Both the position numbers and the translations under genes were made by a program. A stretch of 64,000 bases of DNA from the NCBI GenBank assembly GCA_013396915.1, contig VWZL01002562.1:3068-67067 (forward strand), written 5' to 3'. The DNA comes from Stercorarius parasiticus (taxonomy: Eukaryota > Chordata > Aves > Charadriiformes > Stercorariidae). This document shows, in pieces, positions 11,285-25,657 of this stretch (within the stretch, counting starts at the first letter, position 1; the number at the start of each line of letters is the position of its first letter). A model generated the notes under the pieces. It had not been told where the DNA came from. It saw only the letters and a list, made by a program, of their open reading frames with translations, and did no database searches.

Positions 11285-14200
11285 ATCCCCTCCATCTCCA
11301 CTCCGCCCTGGGGTGGCAGGATGCCAGTGTCCAGGTTGTTACAGAGTTGGAGTGCTTCTGCCCTCGTCATTTGCAATACAGAGACTTTATATAAAAAAAA
11401 GTTCTGTCCTACATGCTTTTCCAGCACAGCTAATGACAAAACTACCATTGACTTGGGTAAAGGCAGCATCAGACTTGCTATTTAAGAGCTTAACGAGCTG
11501 AGAGGTGGGGCTCTATTATACTGCTGGAGTGGGGTGTATGTACCAGACCTCCTTGCTGAAAAATAAAATCTTTTGCTCTCATTATCGGCTTTAAATTAGT
11601 TTGTACACTACGAATTAATCAATTACAGCCAATGTACTTTGGAAATGAAATTCAGGATGAGTAGCGCAATTTGTATTTGTCACACTTAAAGAACTCCATT
11701 GTACTGAAATGCAGAGGATTTGAAAACAACTAGTTTTAATGCTCTCTAGCTCCTCTTTCTAGAGTCTGATGCAAGAGCAAATTGACTTGCTGTGCCTTTT
11801 AGTTCTGCAAAAGAACACACCGAAATACTCCCCTCCACTTTTTATATCAAAATCACTCTATGCATTTCAGCATACAAGCTATTAGTTTTTTTTGAATTTG
11901 GATCAAATCAGGCATTTTTCCCCCAGCAAATAGTTCTCTATCGTGCTTTACACATTTGATTTGAAGGACTGTGTATTATTTGATGTTCTTAGGAGATAAA
12001 CAATAAACTTTTGAATATGTTTTTTCCATTTGAATACAAGCCTAGGGATGCTTCACCCTGCATCCTAAAGCCTGATTTCCCCTGGGACTCATTATCATGC
12101 AGCTCACATGTTCAGTCACCTACACTGTTGAACTTACTATCAAATAACCTTCGAAACGTTACTAGTTATTACGTGTCAGAGGGCAGATTTATGATAAACT
12201 AACTTTGAAACAAAATAATGAATTCTCAGCGCTCTGTTTCCAGCAGCATTTCTGGTAATTTTCTTGGATTTAAATTTTAAAATAGTAAGTTGCTTTTTTT
12301 CTCTTATTCTATCATATAAAACAGCTCCCTCCCCTCATGAAATTTCTCCCTCCTTAAATACGGTTTATGATGATTTGAGCAGTGCCTATAAAGAATAAAA
12401 ATGAGAACATTTGTCTGTGAGCTACCAAACTGCCCACTGGAGTTCATTTGTGATTAAACTTTCATAGCTTTCTAACTTGGCGAAAGTTAAATTAACTTAG
12501 CCCTTAGCATTGTCCACCGGTGTCCAAAATATACCTGGGCAATAGGTGTTGTCAAACATAAGTCTTTTCTCCTTGCACTTTTTACAGCCAGTATTTTGAG
12601 GTTTCAAGCAAGGTTCTTGCATTGGAGTGACAAAAATCAATAGTGGTGTCTTCTCAGAAAGCAGAAACGTATGGTGGACCAGAAAGACTGTCCAAAAAGG
12701 TTTTCCAAAAGGGTATCCTGAGTTTCAGCCCCCAAAGCCCATATTTAGGGATATAATACGTGGCCAGTTTTCAAGAAGGTTGAGCATGTCCTCAGGGGTT
12801 CTGTAGGCACTTGGCTTGTTTTAAATGGTAGCCAGAGCAATCGTGACTTTTCATGAGATTTTATCAGAGGCATGAAATTCAGGTAGATAAATGCCATATA
12901 ATAATTTTGAAGGTGATTAGAATAACAAACACCTGCAGTTGAAATTTAAAAGTGCACCATGTCAAAAATTAAGTCTGGCTAATTTGGAGAAAAATCAGTG
13001 TAGCTCTTCTTAGTATCAATGGAAATTTTTTCATTGTATTTCAGACGAGTATCAGGCAGATTAATGTCTACAGGATTTTCATCTCCTACTAGACAAAGTC
13101 TAGGCTTTGAGATATTGCTCATCTGTGCTACTGCATGGAAAATGCCTGACCTAGGGTAGCTCTGTGAAGCTGGGGGATAGAGCCACCATCTTCAGTGCGC
13201 GCTCTCATCTCTTTTGCTCCACTCGCCGTGATTATGGTTCTCCAAGGGCATTACGGGCGAAAGTTCCATATCAGGCTGTCTATTAATATTTATGCAGCAA
13301 TTCAGGAGGTAATGCATTGTTAAAATACAAGTTGGAAATGCACCAAATTTAATCACTTTTAGTACCAGAAATTATCTATTTCTACATCAGATAGAGGGGG
13401 AGGGGGGACTATCATTACAACATTTTTTTTTTTTAACCAAGTTATTTGCTCGTTCTAACATGGCTTGAATTAAAAAGGCAATAAATGCTATTGTGTAGAT
13501 AAAGTTTTGAAAAGGAATGCAAGCTATATATGTGAAATCTAATATGTGGAGTGTTAAACAAGTATTTAAAGGAAATCCATACTACGTCGGTACGTCCACT
13601 GATCAGTAGTGCCATGTCAGTCGGTCCCTGTCTTCACGTGCAAGGACTGCTTGGAGGCCAGCAGGATTTGCCCTGCACTACTATGCAATTCCTCCTGCCT
13701 AAACGTAGAAAGTATATTTTTATCACTGATATCACTTCATTTTTGCAGCTGTCTGCTCGCATCAGGTTAGTAATATAAACTCTGTCAAAGACCAATCTCC
13801 CTTCCACAGACTACAAGATCCACAATTATTATTTAAAGTTAACCTCCTAAGAAAGTGTTAGTTATTTAAACTGTGCAACCCCCAAAAGAATTGTTAGCTA
13901 TTGATATCTGAGGACCTCCTACAGTCTTTCCGTGGTCAAACAAGGCTCTTTTTATTTTCCATTGGAGTTTTTTTCGGAGAACAAGCTCTGAGATTTCATG
14001 CAAGCAAAATAAATCCAGTGAAAGTAAAACATTAATTAAAATGTATAAAAAAATAAAAAGGAAAATGTTGAAGAAGAGCGTGGTGCTCAAATAGAGCACT
14101 GTGTTTTTTCAGGTCACTTGGCTTTCTGATGTCATTTCTGGCAGATTCGTTAGCCTGGCTCCATCACGTTCTCTTCTGAACCATAATGTGATGGGAGATG

Positions 14201-14500
14201 ATCAAAGTGAGAATGCTAAAGGCTCAGGACATTTAAAAAATGTTCTATTCTGGAAATTGTTCTAAAACTATAAACAGATTACATTAAAAATCTGTGTTGC
14301 TGAACATGGTTGTTCATCATCCTTTTTTAGAAGGAGCTTTTGAGAAGTTTGGGTAAACAGCCTTGAAGTCTTTATGGTGGCAGGCTGCAAATTTCTCTAG
14401 AACTTTAGGCAACCCAAGCCTCTCTGAAATGTAATATAACCCATTTCTGCTGTTAGGCGTGTTGTTTTAATCTTTATACTTGAAAGTGGTAAGCATATGG
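11285..14500. other. Noncoding DNA, no gene seen
   Basis: AT-rich throughout. A possible weak palindromic-repeat relic lies near 11435-11475 (ACCATTGACTTGGG followed by GCATCAGAC). A small CpG pocket at about 13575-13635 contains TACGTCGGTACGTCC. There is a T run at about 13422-13433. No exon or RNA gene recognised. Confidence 0.55.
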
Positions 14501-14576
14501 GTCAGATCACCCACTCCTGCTAATGGACACAATTCCGTGGACTTCGGTGTCCAATTATGCCAGCTAAAGATCTGAC
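14501..14576. repeat. Palindromic MITE-like relic
   Basis: An imperfect palindrome of 76 bases. The outer arms are GTCAGATC and the reverse-complementary GATCTGAC. The inner arms are TGGACACAATTCCG and CGGTGTCCAATTA around a short centre. It has the build of the other palindromic relics in this window and of short nonautonomous DNA transposons described in crocodilians and other sauropsids. The family assignment is from memory and not verified. Confidence 0.55.
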
Positions 14577-15440
14577 CGTTGCTGGGTTTTATTTCCTTAT
14601 TTTTTCTTGTCTTCCTGATCTTTGACCCTTTATCAAAGCAATGCCGTCTATAATATGATAATAATATGAAATTCTGAGCTCACTTTCTAACAATATATAT
14701 CCCAAAGAACTGTAAAGATGCTCACCTTTATACAAAAAGCAGCTGATGAGCAGTTTCAGCCTTGTGATTGTCTTTGCTGGGCACAGGGGTGAGGCTCAGG
14801 TAGCTCTGCCTGGCGTTGCAGTGGAATATTAAACATTTTTTGCATTTCCATGAAACAATTGCTCTGCGGGATAAGCGAGTAAATAAACTCATTGGCAAGT
14901 CAACAAATTGACAGGAGGCCATTTTTCCTAATTTTAGATGCATTTTAGTGCTCAGGAAAGTGAGAAATTTTTGAGTTTTTAAGGGCTACACACTCTGTTG
15001 CTCTCAATCAGTGCTAGGATGTGGCTGAAGCTGGAGTCAGAAATATTTAGGCAGTGTGACGCCTTAGGTACGTAATGGAGCTATACAAGAGCGTAAGAAG
15101 GATTTAGACCTATAAGCAGGGTTTGACTACTTATTTTGATTCATGGGCTGAATATAAGTGTCTATTTTAAGGAACCATTAGAGTTTGTGATTTGAAATAT
15201 GCAGAAAGCGGGCTTCCCTATAGCCTTGTGTAGGAAAGGGTGACGCAGGCGCCTCACACAGGCACACATATCTCTTTATAGTAGAGAAAATGGCAGGGAA
15301 TAGTCTGTAGCAAGAAAACCCTTTGCTTCAGACTCTCTACACCAAATAAGCGATGGAGTGGTCAGGAATGACGTGATCCATCACTCACTGTGGCCCTGGC
15401 TGAGAAAGTAGGAAAGGAAAGAGAGATGGGGAATATCTAT
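14577..15440. other. Noncoding DNA, no gene seen
   Basis: AT-rich, no recognisable feature. Confidence 0.55.
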
Positions 15441-16770
15441 GTTGTTCTTCAATGTAAAGCATGTATTCCAGATGTATTTTTTAGGTAAATTAGTGCTGCT
15501 ATTGTTGATAGGGCCACACAAATGCTTGAGGAGGGCTGTGACTTGTAGGTGCAAATAAAGAAAAGCACAGCAGGAATGGGTAGCTGCTGGGACACTTGGC
15601 CAGAGCGCGGCCAGAAACTCTGCTGTACGAGATGTTGTGAGAGGCATACGGAGGCAATCACTTGAAAAGTATAGTGAGAGATTCTCGCACCTCCCCACCT
15701 CCTCTGTGCCCCATCCTTCCACCCCTGCTGCAGACATGTAGCTCCTCTTCTTGGGTGGCAATGGCGGTTGCAGCTGGTGACCCTCATTCGGTGCCCTCTG
15801 TCTCTGCCTTTGCTACAGCTCTTATCATTTGGACAAATGCTGCTCTTGTTTACAATAATGTAAATTTGGAGCAACCCTTCTGCCATTTCTCCAGTGCAAA
15901 TATTGCACTCTGCGTAATTCCCATCTCCTCCTTCACACAGATGGAGCCTGGGAGGCAAGGGAGGAAGGCTGCTCCTTCCAAATATCCATGCATCGATCTT
16001 TCCGGCTGCAAGCCCCAGGTGACCGCGCTGGCCATACATTCGATCTATGTAGATACGGGAGCTGCTGTTGGTCTTTTTTTTCCCCTCTCACCTAAAAGCA
16101 CTTCCCTTCCCAGCACTGCGCCCAGCTGTAAAGCAGGAACCATGGAGGCAGCCCACAGTTTCTTCGCTGCACCTCCTTACTGTGGCTCCAGCCCCGAGAA
16201 AAGGCTGCCCTGGCCGTGACAAACTGCGTGCTGGCTCCGTGATTTGTGTAAGCTCAAATTTTCCACTAATTCACTTATATATACTGAATGGAAAACACAG
16301 CCTCGGGGCTGCTATAAACCATGCTGCCGCTGCAGCCGCAAAGGCCTGTCCTGCCAGCTGGGGAGTTGCTGGAGCATGCCGAGCGCCAGGGCCGGGGGAA
16401 TGACTGACATCCAGTTTATGCACTTGTCGGAGGAGCTGCGACACAGGAGCAGATCCGGCCCCTCCATGCAGCCTTTTACAGTGGCACAGCCCTCTCAGCT
16501 CAGGTCCTGGCACCGCAGCTGGCGCGGGAACCTGCCGGTAGGATCATGGGCAGGAGCGAACGCTGTCTCCTGGCCACCTCTGGCTCTGGGTGAATGTTGG
16601 CTGCCCAAAACCAGCTGCCCTTTTGGGCTGCCCACTGGAAAAAGTCATGGCTTGCTCTCCTTTGCTATCTTACAGCCTCGATCCACCCTAGCGCTTCATT
16701 TTGTGTTGCGGTGCGGTTCTGCAGCTTTAATTTTCAGTATAACCCACCGACAGATAATTTAAGAGCGTTT
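15441..16770. other. GC-richer patch with overlapping open frames, not called coding
   Basis: Moderately GC-rich. It carries overlapping open frames on both strands of up to about 196 (minus), 185 (plus) and 172 (plus) codons. None shows a family motif, and the frames lie opposite each other, which is typical of composition-driven openness. A possible old palindromic repeat fragment lies at about 15845-15875 (TTGTTTACAATAATGTAAATT followed by GGAGCAAC). I infer noncoding sequence or degraded repeats. Confidence 0.4.
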
Positions 16771-19700
16771 TAAGAACAGCAAGAGTTGGCTGACTCCCCA
16801 AATGATTGCTTGTCTTGTTACAGGTAGCTGTTGACCTGTTCCTTTAATGTTAGAAGTCTGCATCTAACTGCTCTCTTAAGCCAACCTACTTCCTTCTTTT
16901 TTAATGAAATTGTCCCTTTAGCCTTTTTCCTGGGCTGGCTTTTCAACAAGAACATTAGAAACAGTCTGCTCAGTTCTTTCCTCTGCTAACACCTTGCCTA
17001 GAGCGAACTTGCAGCTTCACTCTGTCAGCTGTAAGATATAGATATACTGTTGTCTTAATTACTCATATTTCTCCTGCTGCTCATAATTCTGCTTGTTCCA
17101 CCAAAGAGCTCTTCAGAGAGCTTTACTGCTTCCCTTTCCCTTTCTTTGGGGGTTTAAAGGTTGTCAGATATATAAACGATCCTTGTTGCAGAGCTTTGGT
17201 GGTGGCGGTGTGCTTTGTGGAGAAGATTTAGGGGGATGGGAGAACTAAATACGAATGCTTTTCGACTACATCTCTGTGGAAGGAGAGAATACACATAGTA
17301 CTACCTTGGATAACAGAGCATCAGGGAGTGTGTTTGGCAAATCCCATCTCTAATGAGCAGCTAGGCAGCTGTTTTTTCTGCAGCTTGAAGTGTAGATGCT
17401 GATTGTCAGGAGTAGAGTTTACTCTCTCTCTCTCTCTCCCCCGCCACTGACTATCCATGGCTGTATCTGTCTGATTGCTGTTTCTCTAAAAATACTCTTG
17501 AAACTGGACGCTTAAAAAAAATACTGCTGTGCCATAGGTAAGCCATAGTTCTTTCTTATTTCAGCTCTCTTTTATGATTGTATGCCACTGATTCTGTTAT
17601 CTATATTAATTAATCTGTCTGCTACTGCAAATATAGCATGTTAAGTAACCTAGAGCAGACCAACAACATGATGTCTGTGGTTTTTTTGCAAAGATTTGAA
17701 CAAGTTTTATCATAGAAGTGAGGTCTCCGCTGGGTTACAGCTTTGGCCAGAGTCCTTCACTCCTGGGTATTTAAAGTCCACTCTCAATTTTAACAGACCT
17801 CAGTTTTATACAGTAAGATAGTTCAGTGGCAGAATGTATCTTAGTATTCAGCTGGTTGTCTTAGTTCAGCTAGCTGACAGGTTCAGAAAGCAGTACCGTG
17901 AGTTTATGTTAATTGCATAAATTAAGAGCCTGTCAAACTGCTGTGGTTGAGCCTGTTTCCATCATGAAGCTTGTTGGGCTGGAGGTGGGACTGGGCAGGG
18001 CGTGCTTTCCACAAGTGGGGTTTAAGCACCTCCACTCCAAGTTTTGGTGTTGCTTTTTACTAATTATCTGTTTAAAATGCTGTGTAAGTATATAAGAAGA
18101 AACATTTTAGCCTCAGAGCAGTGAGAGATGGCAACACCAAAGATAACATGCAATTCTTCAAGGTTTAAACTGACCTAATGGTAGTAAATAGGCAAATAAA
18201 CAACAGGCTGCAGTAAGTCATGGCCAAACTCTTCCAGTAGCACAGATGTGACTAAAAAGTCTGTTTGAGAAAGCAAATGGAAATAGATGGGAGAACTCAG
18301 TGAGGGGAATTAGAAATAAAGAGTAATTCTGTTCTGCGTGGAGGAATAGCATGGAGAAAATAGCTCTTCAAGTTTGCGCTCCGCTCTTGGAGAGCTGAAA
18401 GGGATCCGACTAGCTGTCTCAGGCAAGGCAAGTTTCAGGCAAGGTCACATGAGTTAGGGCACATGGGAAATCCATGCAAGTGGTAGCTCATTTCAGGCCG
18501 TGGTGTATAGGAAGCTCACAGTCAAGGAATATCATCTGAATAACATACAGTGCAACCCCAGCCCCAAGACTAGACAAGAGAACTGGTGAAGCTGGCCCTG
18601 TCAAAAACCCAGATTCCCTGATGTTTAACACAGAAACTGGTTTGATGCAGAGCAAATCAACACACGGTCTGTGATGCTCAACATGGGCATCTGCATGGCT
18701 GCCATCTGCAGGGTGAGATCTGCCTGGGGGTGGGCTGCCCAAACATCCCATTTGGCTTTGCAGAAGAAGGCACTATGATTCCACAAGGATGGACTCTGGG
18801 AAGCTGGCAAGGCCGTGGGGCCATTAGTTCAGCCTGATGCTACCGCGAGGGCTGATGGCGTAGCTAGAGGCTGCAGGGTGCAGGTGGCGAGCAGGTATTG
18901 TGCTCTATTTGTTCAAGGTTTCCTCTTGGAGTCCCAGCACTGTCTCCTGCGGGTGGCTCTGAGGCAAAGTGGTTGGTTAAGTAGGTGGTCATGCAGCTGC
19001 TTTGGCACCTAGTCCATTCGGTCAGCTGCTCCACACAGAGCGATTTCCTGCCCAGGGCACCTTCTGCAGCAATGTTGGGCAAACGACTTGACCTTGTGCC
19101 TCAGCTCTCCAAACATAAGGATGTTTCCCTGTTAACTCCTCTCTACAAACCCAAGGGCTGTTAAAAGAAGTAGGTCTCGTGATTGTGTGGTACTTGGGTG
19201 CCATGGTAATGTAATTAGCTGCACAGCAATCTTACTAAAAATGTCCTTCGTGGAGGAGAGGACAGGGTGGGGGACTGGTTTAGAGGATGGAAGTTAAAGG
19301 GGAGGAAGTTTCCAGACCTGTGGCTTCACCACAACTTGGCTGCGTAACACAGGTCCTTCAGTGCAGATGTGAATCCAGAGGTTCAGAGCATGCTGATTGT
19401 TTACTACGCGTGTCCGTACGAGACATAATGCAGCACAAACTATTTGAAGTGTTAATAGATTATGTAACAGCTTCCCACCCCCAGCAAGCCTTTTGAAAAT
19501 TTTATGTGGTATCTTGGGCTAAAAAATCTTTTTGAGCTGATGTATAACTTGCAGTAAACTTGAGGAAAGTATTCCTGTTACCGTTACTTTCCCTTTTTCC
19601 TCCCTCTTTCTCTTCCACGTCATATATGGATCCAGGAACCTCTGCGTTGCTTAATCCAAAGGCAAGAGGCACAGGGTTCTGCGCAGAAATCTGAATGCCT

Positions 19701-21284
19701 CGGTGCAGGAAAGCTGGGCTGCTGATTAGTTTATCTCTGTTACTTTGCCAAACCCCCAGACTTTGGCAGCCTGGGTCTCTTTTTGCCTTTTTATATCCGT
19801 TAGGTCTTTTTCCTCCCTACCCTCAGGATGACCTCTGCGGCAATGGTTGCCAAATGTTACCCGTATTAAATATGAGGATGTGCATCAGCATCCACAAGGC
19901 ACACGCTCCCGAGCTGTTAAAGCCCTTTTCTACCGGAGCAGCAGCCTGTGAACTGTCTGAAGCTTTTGGAGTTAACAGTTTAGCTCTGGTTAGCTGGAGG
20001 TCATTGTGGAATTGTGTCACCAAATTCTTTTCTCAGCTGTATCCTCGCTACTCCGATGAGGAAGAAATTTTTTTTCTGGTCATTTATGGTTAACCCTATT
20101 GTACGTTTATGTAAGAATTTGTTGGTTAAATGGAGACTAACCACAGTAGTAAAAAAGTAAGGTTTCACAGCAATATTCAGAGCTTATTTTAAAAATTAGG
20201 CAAGATAATGTAGTGATATAATGAAAGGCAAACTTGGATTGGGTGGGCTTTTGGTGGATTTCTTTACTCAGATGTTGTTCTCCTTGATTTGGATTTTCTT
20301 GAATGCTAGGACAAGGCACAGCCAGCCATATTTTCCATCCTGATGAATGAAACAGAGCTTGAGGAGTTTAGCTGAGATTGGCTTCCCCTGCAAGAAAAAT
20401 TGCTCTTTGTTGCCTCAATCATAATTTTAAGGCATGAAAACTATTCATCATGAAAGCAGCATTTTAACTCCTTACATCTTGCAGCCTGATCTTTGCAGAG
20501 TGAAAAAAAAACCTCATCTGCTGAAGTTGATCAGAGTTGTAATAAGTCTATAAGGTCACCTTGATTACTGTATATCAATGTGGTCCCGACAGTATGTTCT
20601 TGATAAGACAGCCCATTGCTGTGATTTAATCCAAATCTGTTTAATCATATATAATCCACATAATTCAAATATACTCACTAAGGATCCAGTTTTATAGCTG
20701 TACTGAGGGGGAAGGAAACCTTGTGTTGTCACAAGTCATGCTGACATCAGTGGGGTTTCTTATTGATGTAGGACTTAGTGCTAGCACATGCAATTACAGC
20801 AAAATTTGGGGTTTAGCATATTTGCAATTTGATGTATTTTTAGGAGGCATTCGCTTTGAAGTAAGTGAGTAAATGAACTCTGGGCCATGTCCAACAAAAT
20901 CTCTGACTGAGAGTTGTGCCCAGTGGTCATTTCAGGGAAAAAAAAAAAGAATAATCTGAAATTATTGTTGTGCAATTAAAAAAATCATAAATGTTTCATT
21001 TATATTTTTGGCTTAGAAATTTCACTTTATACAAACTATGTAAAACTATATACGCCTGTGCTTCTCTCAAGGCATTCTTTAATGTTTCAGAAATGTTTCA
21101 ACAACAAAAAAAGATATTTGTCAGCATAAGTAATACACAGATATTATTGCAGTGTTACTGGTTACAATTTTCGTGTTCAAGATACCAGTATCAGATCACA
21201 CTCCATTTGCGTAGCCATTTGTTAATGTGATGCACATGCAGCTCTGTGGCCTAATGCCTGAGAGCCCTGAATCTAAAAAACCTG
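16771..21284. other. Noncoding DNA, no gene seen
   Basis: Mixed AT-rich sequence with a short (CT)n run at about 17422-17438, a compact CpG pocket at about 19405-19423 (ACGCGTGTCCGTACG), and a possible palindromic-repeat fragment near 20725-20770. I recognise no exon or RNA gene. Confidence 0.55.
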
Positions 21285-21360
21285 CTCAAACCCATGGGTA
21301 ACTGCAAACATCTGAGTAATCCTGTTGAAGTCAGTCCATGCATCCGTTAACTCTGCAAAC
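21285..21360. repeat. MITE-like relic
   Basis: Contains CCATGGGTAACTGCAAACA, then GAGTAATCCTGTTGAAGTCA, then GTTAACTCTGCAAAC. The half-palindromic order and the GAGTAATCC..TTGAAGTCA core match the other relics in the window. Degraded copy. Confidence 0.4.
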
Positions 21361-24300
21361 TAATCCTTAAAAAAATTATGAAAAGGGCAAAAAGAAAACA
21401 CCATGCTTTCCAAGCTAATGAAACTCCATACGTGCCTGAAGTTAAATACTGGAATAAACAAATAGTGCACGATCTGAAAGACTGAATCCGTACTCGTAAC
21501 CACAGTTTATGTGTTATCCAGTGAAAACATAATATAAGGTGAATTTTTTTCAGCTCGCATACTGTATCACTTCTGATGCATTTCTGACTGGATTTTTTTT
21601 TCTTTGTGTCCATTTTGCAATTTTCTGTGGATTTGTTTTGATTGTAAATAGGCATACACATTAGCTAAAGCCAGATAAGTTCTTCTGGCCGGCTTTGCCA
21701 GTAAATCACTGAGCTATGTAATTGGGTTTGTATAAAATTATTCATTGTGAACTTGGGAATAAGTAGAACAGAAACAAAAAGTTGATTTTTTAATAATAGT
21801 ATTATTTTTGTGCAAAACTTTTTTATTGACCCCATTCTTCTACTCCCTAGCATGACAATTTTGATCATTCTTTCAATGTTGAACGGAAAGCAGACTACAG
21901 AATAAATCCAAGTAAAACTGGTAATAATTTCTGGTTTGGCTTGTAGGTGGAGCTGAATACGATGCTCGCATTTGTGGTTAACTGCAAGCAAAACATTATG
22001 AAGATGATGGCATTCAGACACATACCCAAACAATTGGATTCAGACAAATTGGATGCAAGGCTATGACCAGCATGGGAAGAACAGGTGAGAACCCTTGAGA
22101 GTGAAGCTGCAATAATAAGTGTTCAGGTGGTCAGGAAAAATGTTTCTCCAGTAACACAATAGATCTTCTATTAGAAGCTCAAAATACTAATTACAATCTG
22201 CCTAAAGACTTGTTATAAATGAAGTGGAGATAGAAACATGTTTATATTATGGGGAGGCTTATTTGCAGATAAGCAGGAAACCAGTCACACATCTTCACAA
22301 ACATAATTTTAGCTGTTTTAATTAGCAGGTTTGCTTTGATTTAATTTAATTCAGTGATTCCTTCTATCTTTACTGACACATGTGCAAATAAAATGTGCTG
22401 ACCTGACTTTTGACATCCAGTTTCCTTTTTCATTTCTGTTTTTGTTGTTGTTGATTTTGGCAATGTTTACGGTGAAATGATGGGGTCAACACTTCCTAAC
22501 AGCATGGCCAACAGATGTAGCGTGGGGATGACAACCGTACATTTGAGTGGTCTTTTGTTACCCCAGCACTGACTGATTGCTGAGGTGCTGGAAGCCAGGG
22601 TGTCAAAGGCCATCAGAAGTCCTAATAGCCTCTCGATCCCAATTCTATTAAGGGCTGGAGTGACAAAAAATATGCCTTTTTGTGTAGTTGCGTGTAGAAG
22701 TGCAGCAAGCTTTTTTGCTAGAGAATGAGACCCCAGAAAGAAGCCCCATATGTGCCTTCAGCAACTTATTGTAGCGTGTGCATCAACTTTGGGTGGAAAA
22801 GCAAGGTTTAAAAGCTGTCGGAATTCATATATTTAATGTTTGGAGATTTGGTGGTTTTATTTAACAGTGAAAGTACTTACTGACAGAATAAAAACACGTA
22901 GTCCAGAATAAAAATACCACATTAATGTACTGACAAAACCCCCCCTGTGTTGACTTTGCTGAGCTTTTTGTTGGTTCGAGTGCTTGGAAGCTATTTTTTC
23001 TTCTTTATATCAGAAAAATAATTGCTAATACACCAGGTGTTGTTCTCCCTGCTCTCTCCACCCCTCCCTTTTGCAGTCTCTCACAGCTGTATCATAGGTA
23101 ATTAAAACAATCACTGAAATGTTTCAGAGCTGTTGTAGCCTTTAGTTGACTTTTAAAATTCGTATTTGAAGAAGAATGGTAAAATTAATTTGTATCTGGC
23201 TCGGAAAAGTGCTTGTTACTTGAGCAATGGACTTTACGACATCACCAACAAAAAGAATGAAATTAATATTATACTTGCCTTTATCTAGGGTTATTCTGTT
23301 AACTGTTTTATACTGGAAATTAATTTCAATATCATACAGATGTCTACAAGTCATGAATGCAGCAGTTCTGGCATGCAGTCAGACAGCTCTCCTACTTCAT
23401 AATCATGGTAAAAATAATAATTCAAACGGAGTAAACTTGCCAGGACAATTAAATGATTCTGCCCCTAGATAACGGAAAGACGAAGTTTATATTAAACTAA
23501 ATGGATGGTAAAATATGTAAGATTGAAAAGTGTTATTAAAGAAGTATTATGTGATTATTTTGAAAAGAAAAGTAATTTTACAGGTTCACCTTTCTACTGA
23601 GAACAAATCCTTTAGATATATGAAAAACAGAGACTTCTGGATAGGCAGATTTTGAGGTTGAAACGCTCTTCTGTTTTTCTTCCCTGTCTCTCTTTTTTGT
23701 GTTTCAGTTCCCCGCTTCAGTAGTTGGCTTTAGAAAACTTCTAATTCATTCGTTATAGAATGCTTGGTCTATGGGACAGGATTTTATTCTCAAAATAAAC
23801 TCCCTTGTAATATATTCTTTCTGATCCTCAGAAAAGCACTTCATCTTTACAACTGAATGTGTTACGTCACTGTAAAGCGGATCCTTTTCTCCCTTTTTGC
23901 CCTCCTCCCCTCCTTTGCTGGTTTGTCCCTCTTTGGAGGTTGGTACTTCCCTAGTGTGGGCAGGAGTGGTGGCAGCTGCCACGTGCAGAAAAGGCAAGTT
24001 CAGGAATTTTCAGTATGATCGGAATTGATTCAGTCTTCGAAGTTACTAATTAAGAAACGAGCCATGTAGGATGAAAGGTTTTGCGTATCCCTCATTGGTT
24101 TGTGGGGAATCCTTGACTGGTGTGTATGTCAATATGCATATAGAGTAAGTACGTGTGTATATTTCAAAATCTGACAGATACCAGGGAACAGAGCGCAAAC
24201 CAAAAATACCAATACTGACAAATTAAAATAATGACTCTTCCCTGTTAATTTTAAAATAAATACCTGTTGCTTTTTGTGCAAATATTTCCTGCTGATTAAA

Positions 24301-25524
24301 GGCAGCACAATCTCTTCCTCTTTCTTTGCTCCTTTGTGAATGCTTCTAACCACACACGGGTATTGCAAACGAGTCTACAAATGTGGATAAAAATAAGACT
24401 TAAATACTCATCTGCATCTTTGCAGCAACACAACTCAATTTGACAGTATACTTTTGCCAGGTGGAACAAAGAGCAATAAATTAGTTTTGAACATTTATGA
24501 TCTTGCATTATAAAGACTGCAACAGACTGTGTTCAAAATCAATTGTCAGAGTGATGGGGGATTAATAACTCTGGTACTGTAACCTTTTACGTATCTGCCG
24601 ACTGGGTAAGGGCACATTTCAAGATCTGCTGCCATATTTCATTATTGCAACTTATATTTGAAAGACTTTTTTGATGCTTAAAAAAAGAAACAGATTAGTT
24701 TTTACTAGAGCTGGATGAATAACTCATAATTAATAATTCATTCAGTGAATTTTGCCTTTTATTCTGTGGGAAGAATAAAAAACATGGTTGTCAAAATTTT
24801 TCATGAGCTCTATTGACTAGTTGTTTTTTTCTTTTTTTTTTAATCAAAATTAGAAATCAGAATTCAGGGTGTGTTACTTATTTGTGATTGATAAGTCATG
24901 TGGTATAGGTTTAATTCCCCAGTTAATTGAGGACAACTACTAGAATAAATTTCATGATTAAATGTTTGAGGGGAGTGTGTTTAAAAATCCCTTTCTACAT
25001 GCATGCAAGCTAAAAATCAGTTTTTGAAAGTGCCGTTGAAAATAAAAATCCAAGTGCATGAAAATTGTTGGAAAGAAAATGCAAATGAGGCAGGAAGATG
25101 TTGAAACCAAGTACATTACAAGACACAAAAGAGTTTCTGTAGACTTCTACAGTATTTTACAGCTATAGTTTTCCCTCTTTAATTTTGCACCCATTTTGAG
25201 AGAAGACCACTAAATATTGGGAATAAATATGGGAGCAAGGTAAATGGGAGCTTTATTGAATTTCCCTGGCTCCCGAGCTACTCTATTGTATTTTACGATA
25301 GTGAAAGGTTTTATAATAGTGAAACCACATGAAAAGTTGTCATCTTCTGGTGTTCTTTGCCTCTCAGCTGGCAAGGTTACATCCCGTCAACACGAGCTCT
25401 ACTGGGCTAAGAGGCATCCATGGCTGCTGCTTCATTTTTTTCATGTGTGCACTTTATTTTGGTTTCTTCCTAAATAGAGGTAAAACAGTTAAATATTTCC
25501 CAACAAAATACACATATGCAATCT
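21361..25524. other. AT-rich noncoding DNA, no gene seen
   Basis: AT-rich and CpG-poor with many short open frames on both strands. No recognisable gene. Poly-T runs occur near 21591-21602 and 24830-24841. Confidence 0.6.
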
Positions 25525-25657
25525 CAAGGGCCGTGCATACCATTGAACTGTCATTTCCTTTGATTAACCTTCACCTGACCTCCCTCCCTAAGGCAGTTTC
25601 AGATCCTTTTGTTCCTCCATTTAAGTATTGCACTCTATCAGGTGAGTACATCTGTCA
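25525..25657 (+). repeat. Inverted-duplicate element, copy 1
   Basis: This 133-base segment is present again in reverse orientation at 27354-27489. My hand alignment gives about 108 matches in 129 aligned positions, with 50 of 54 in the core 25540-25593. The core contains CCTTTGATTAACC (TCF/LEF- and homeodomain-like), TTCACCTGACCT (E-box, T-box half-site and nuclear-receptor half-site letters) and, at the right end, CAGGTGAGTACATCT, which looks like a splice donor and is identical in both copies. It could be an old transposable element present twice or a duplicated regulatory element. No protein is recognised in it. Confidence 0.85.

Noticed and set aside
15449..16762. Open frames of 172-196 codons on both strands
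   Set aside because: They oppose each other, lack family motifs and lie in a GC-richer patch, so chance openness is the simpler reading.
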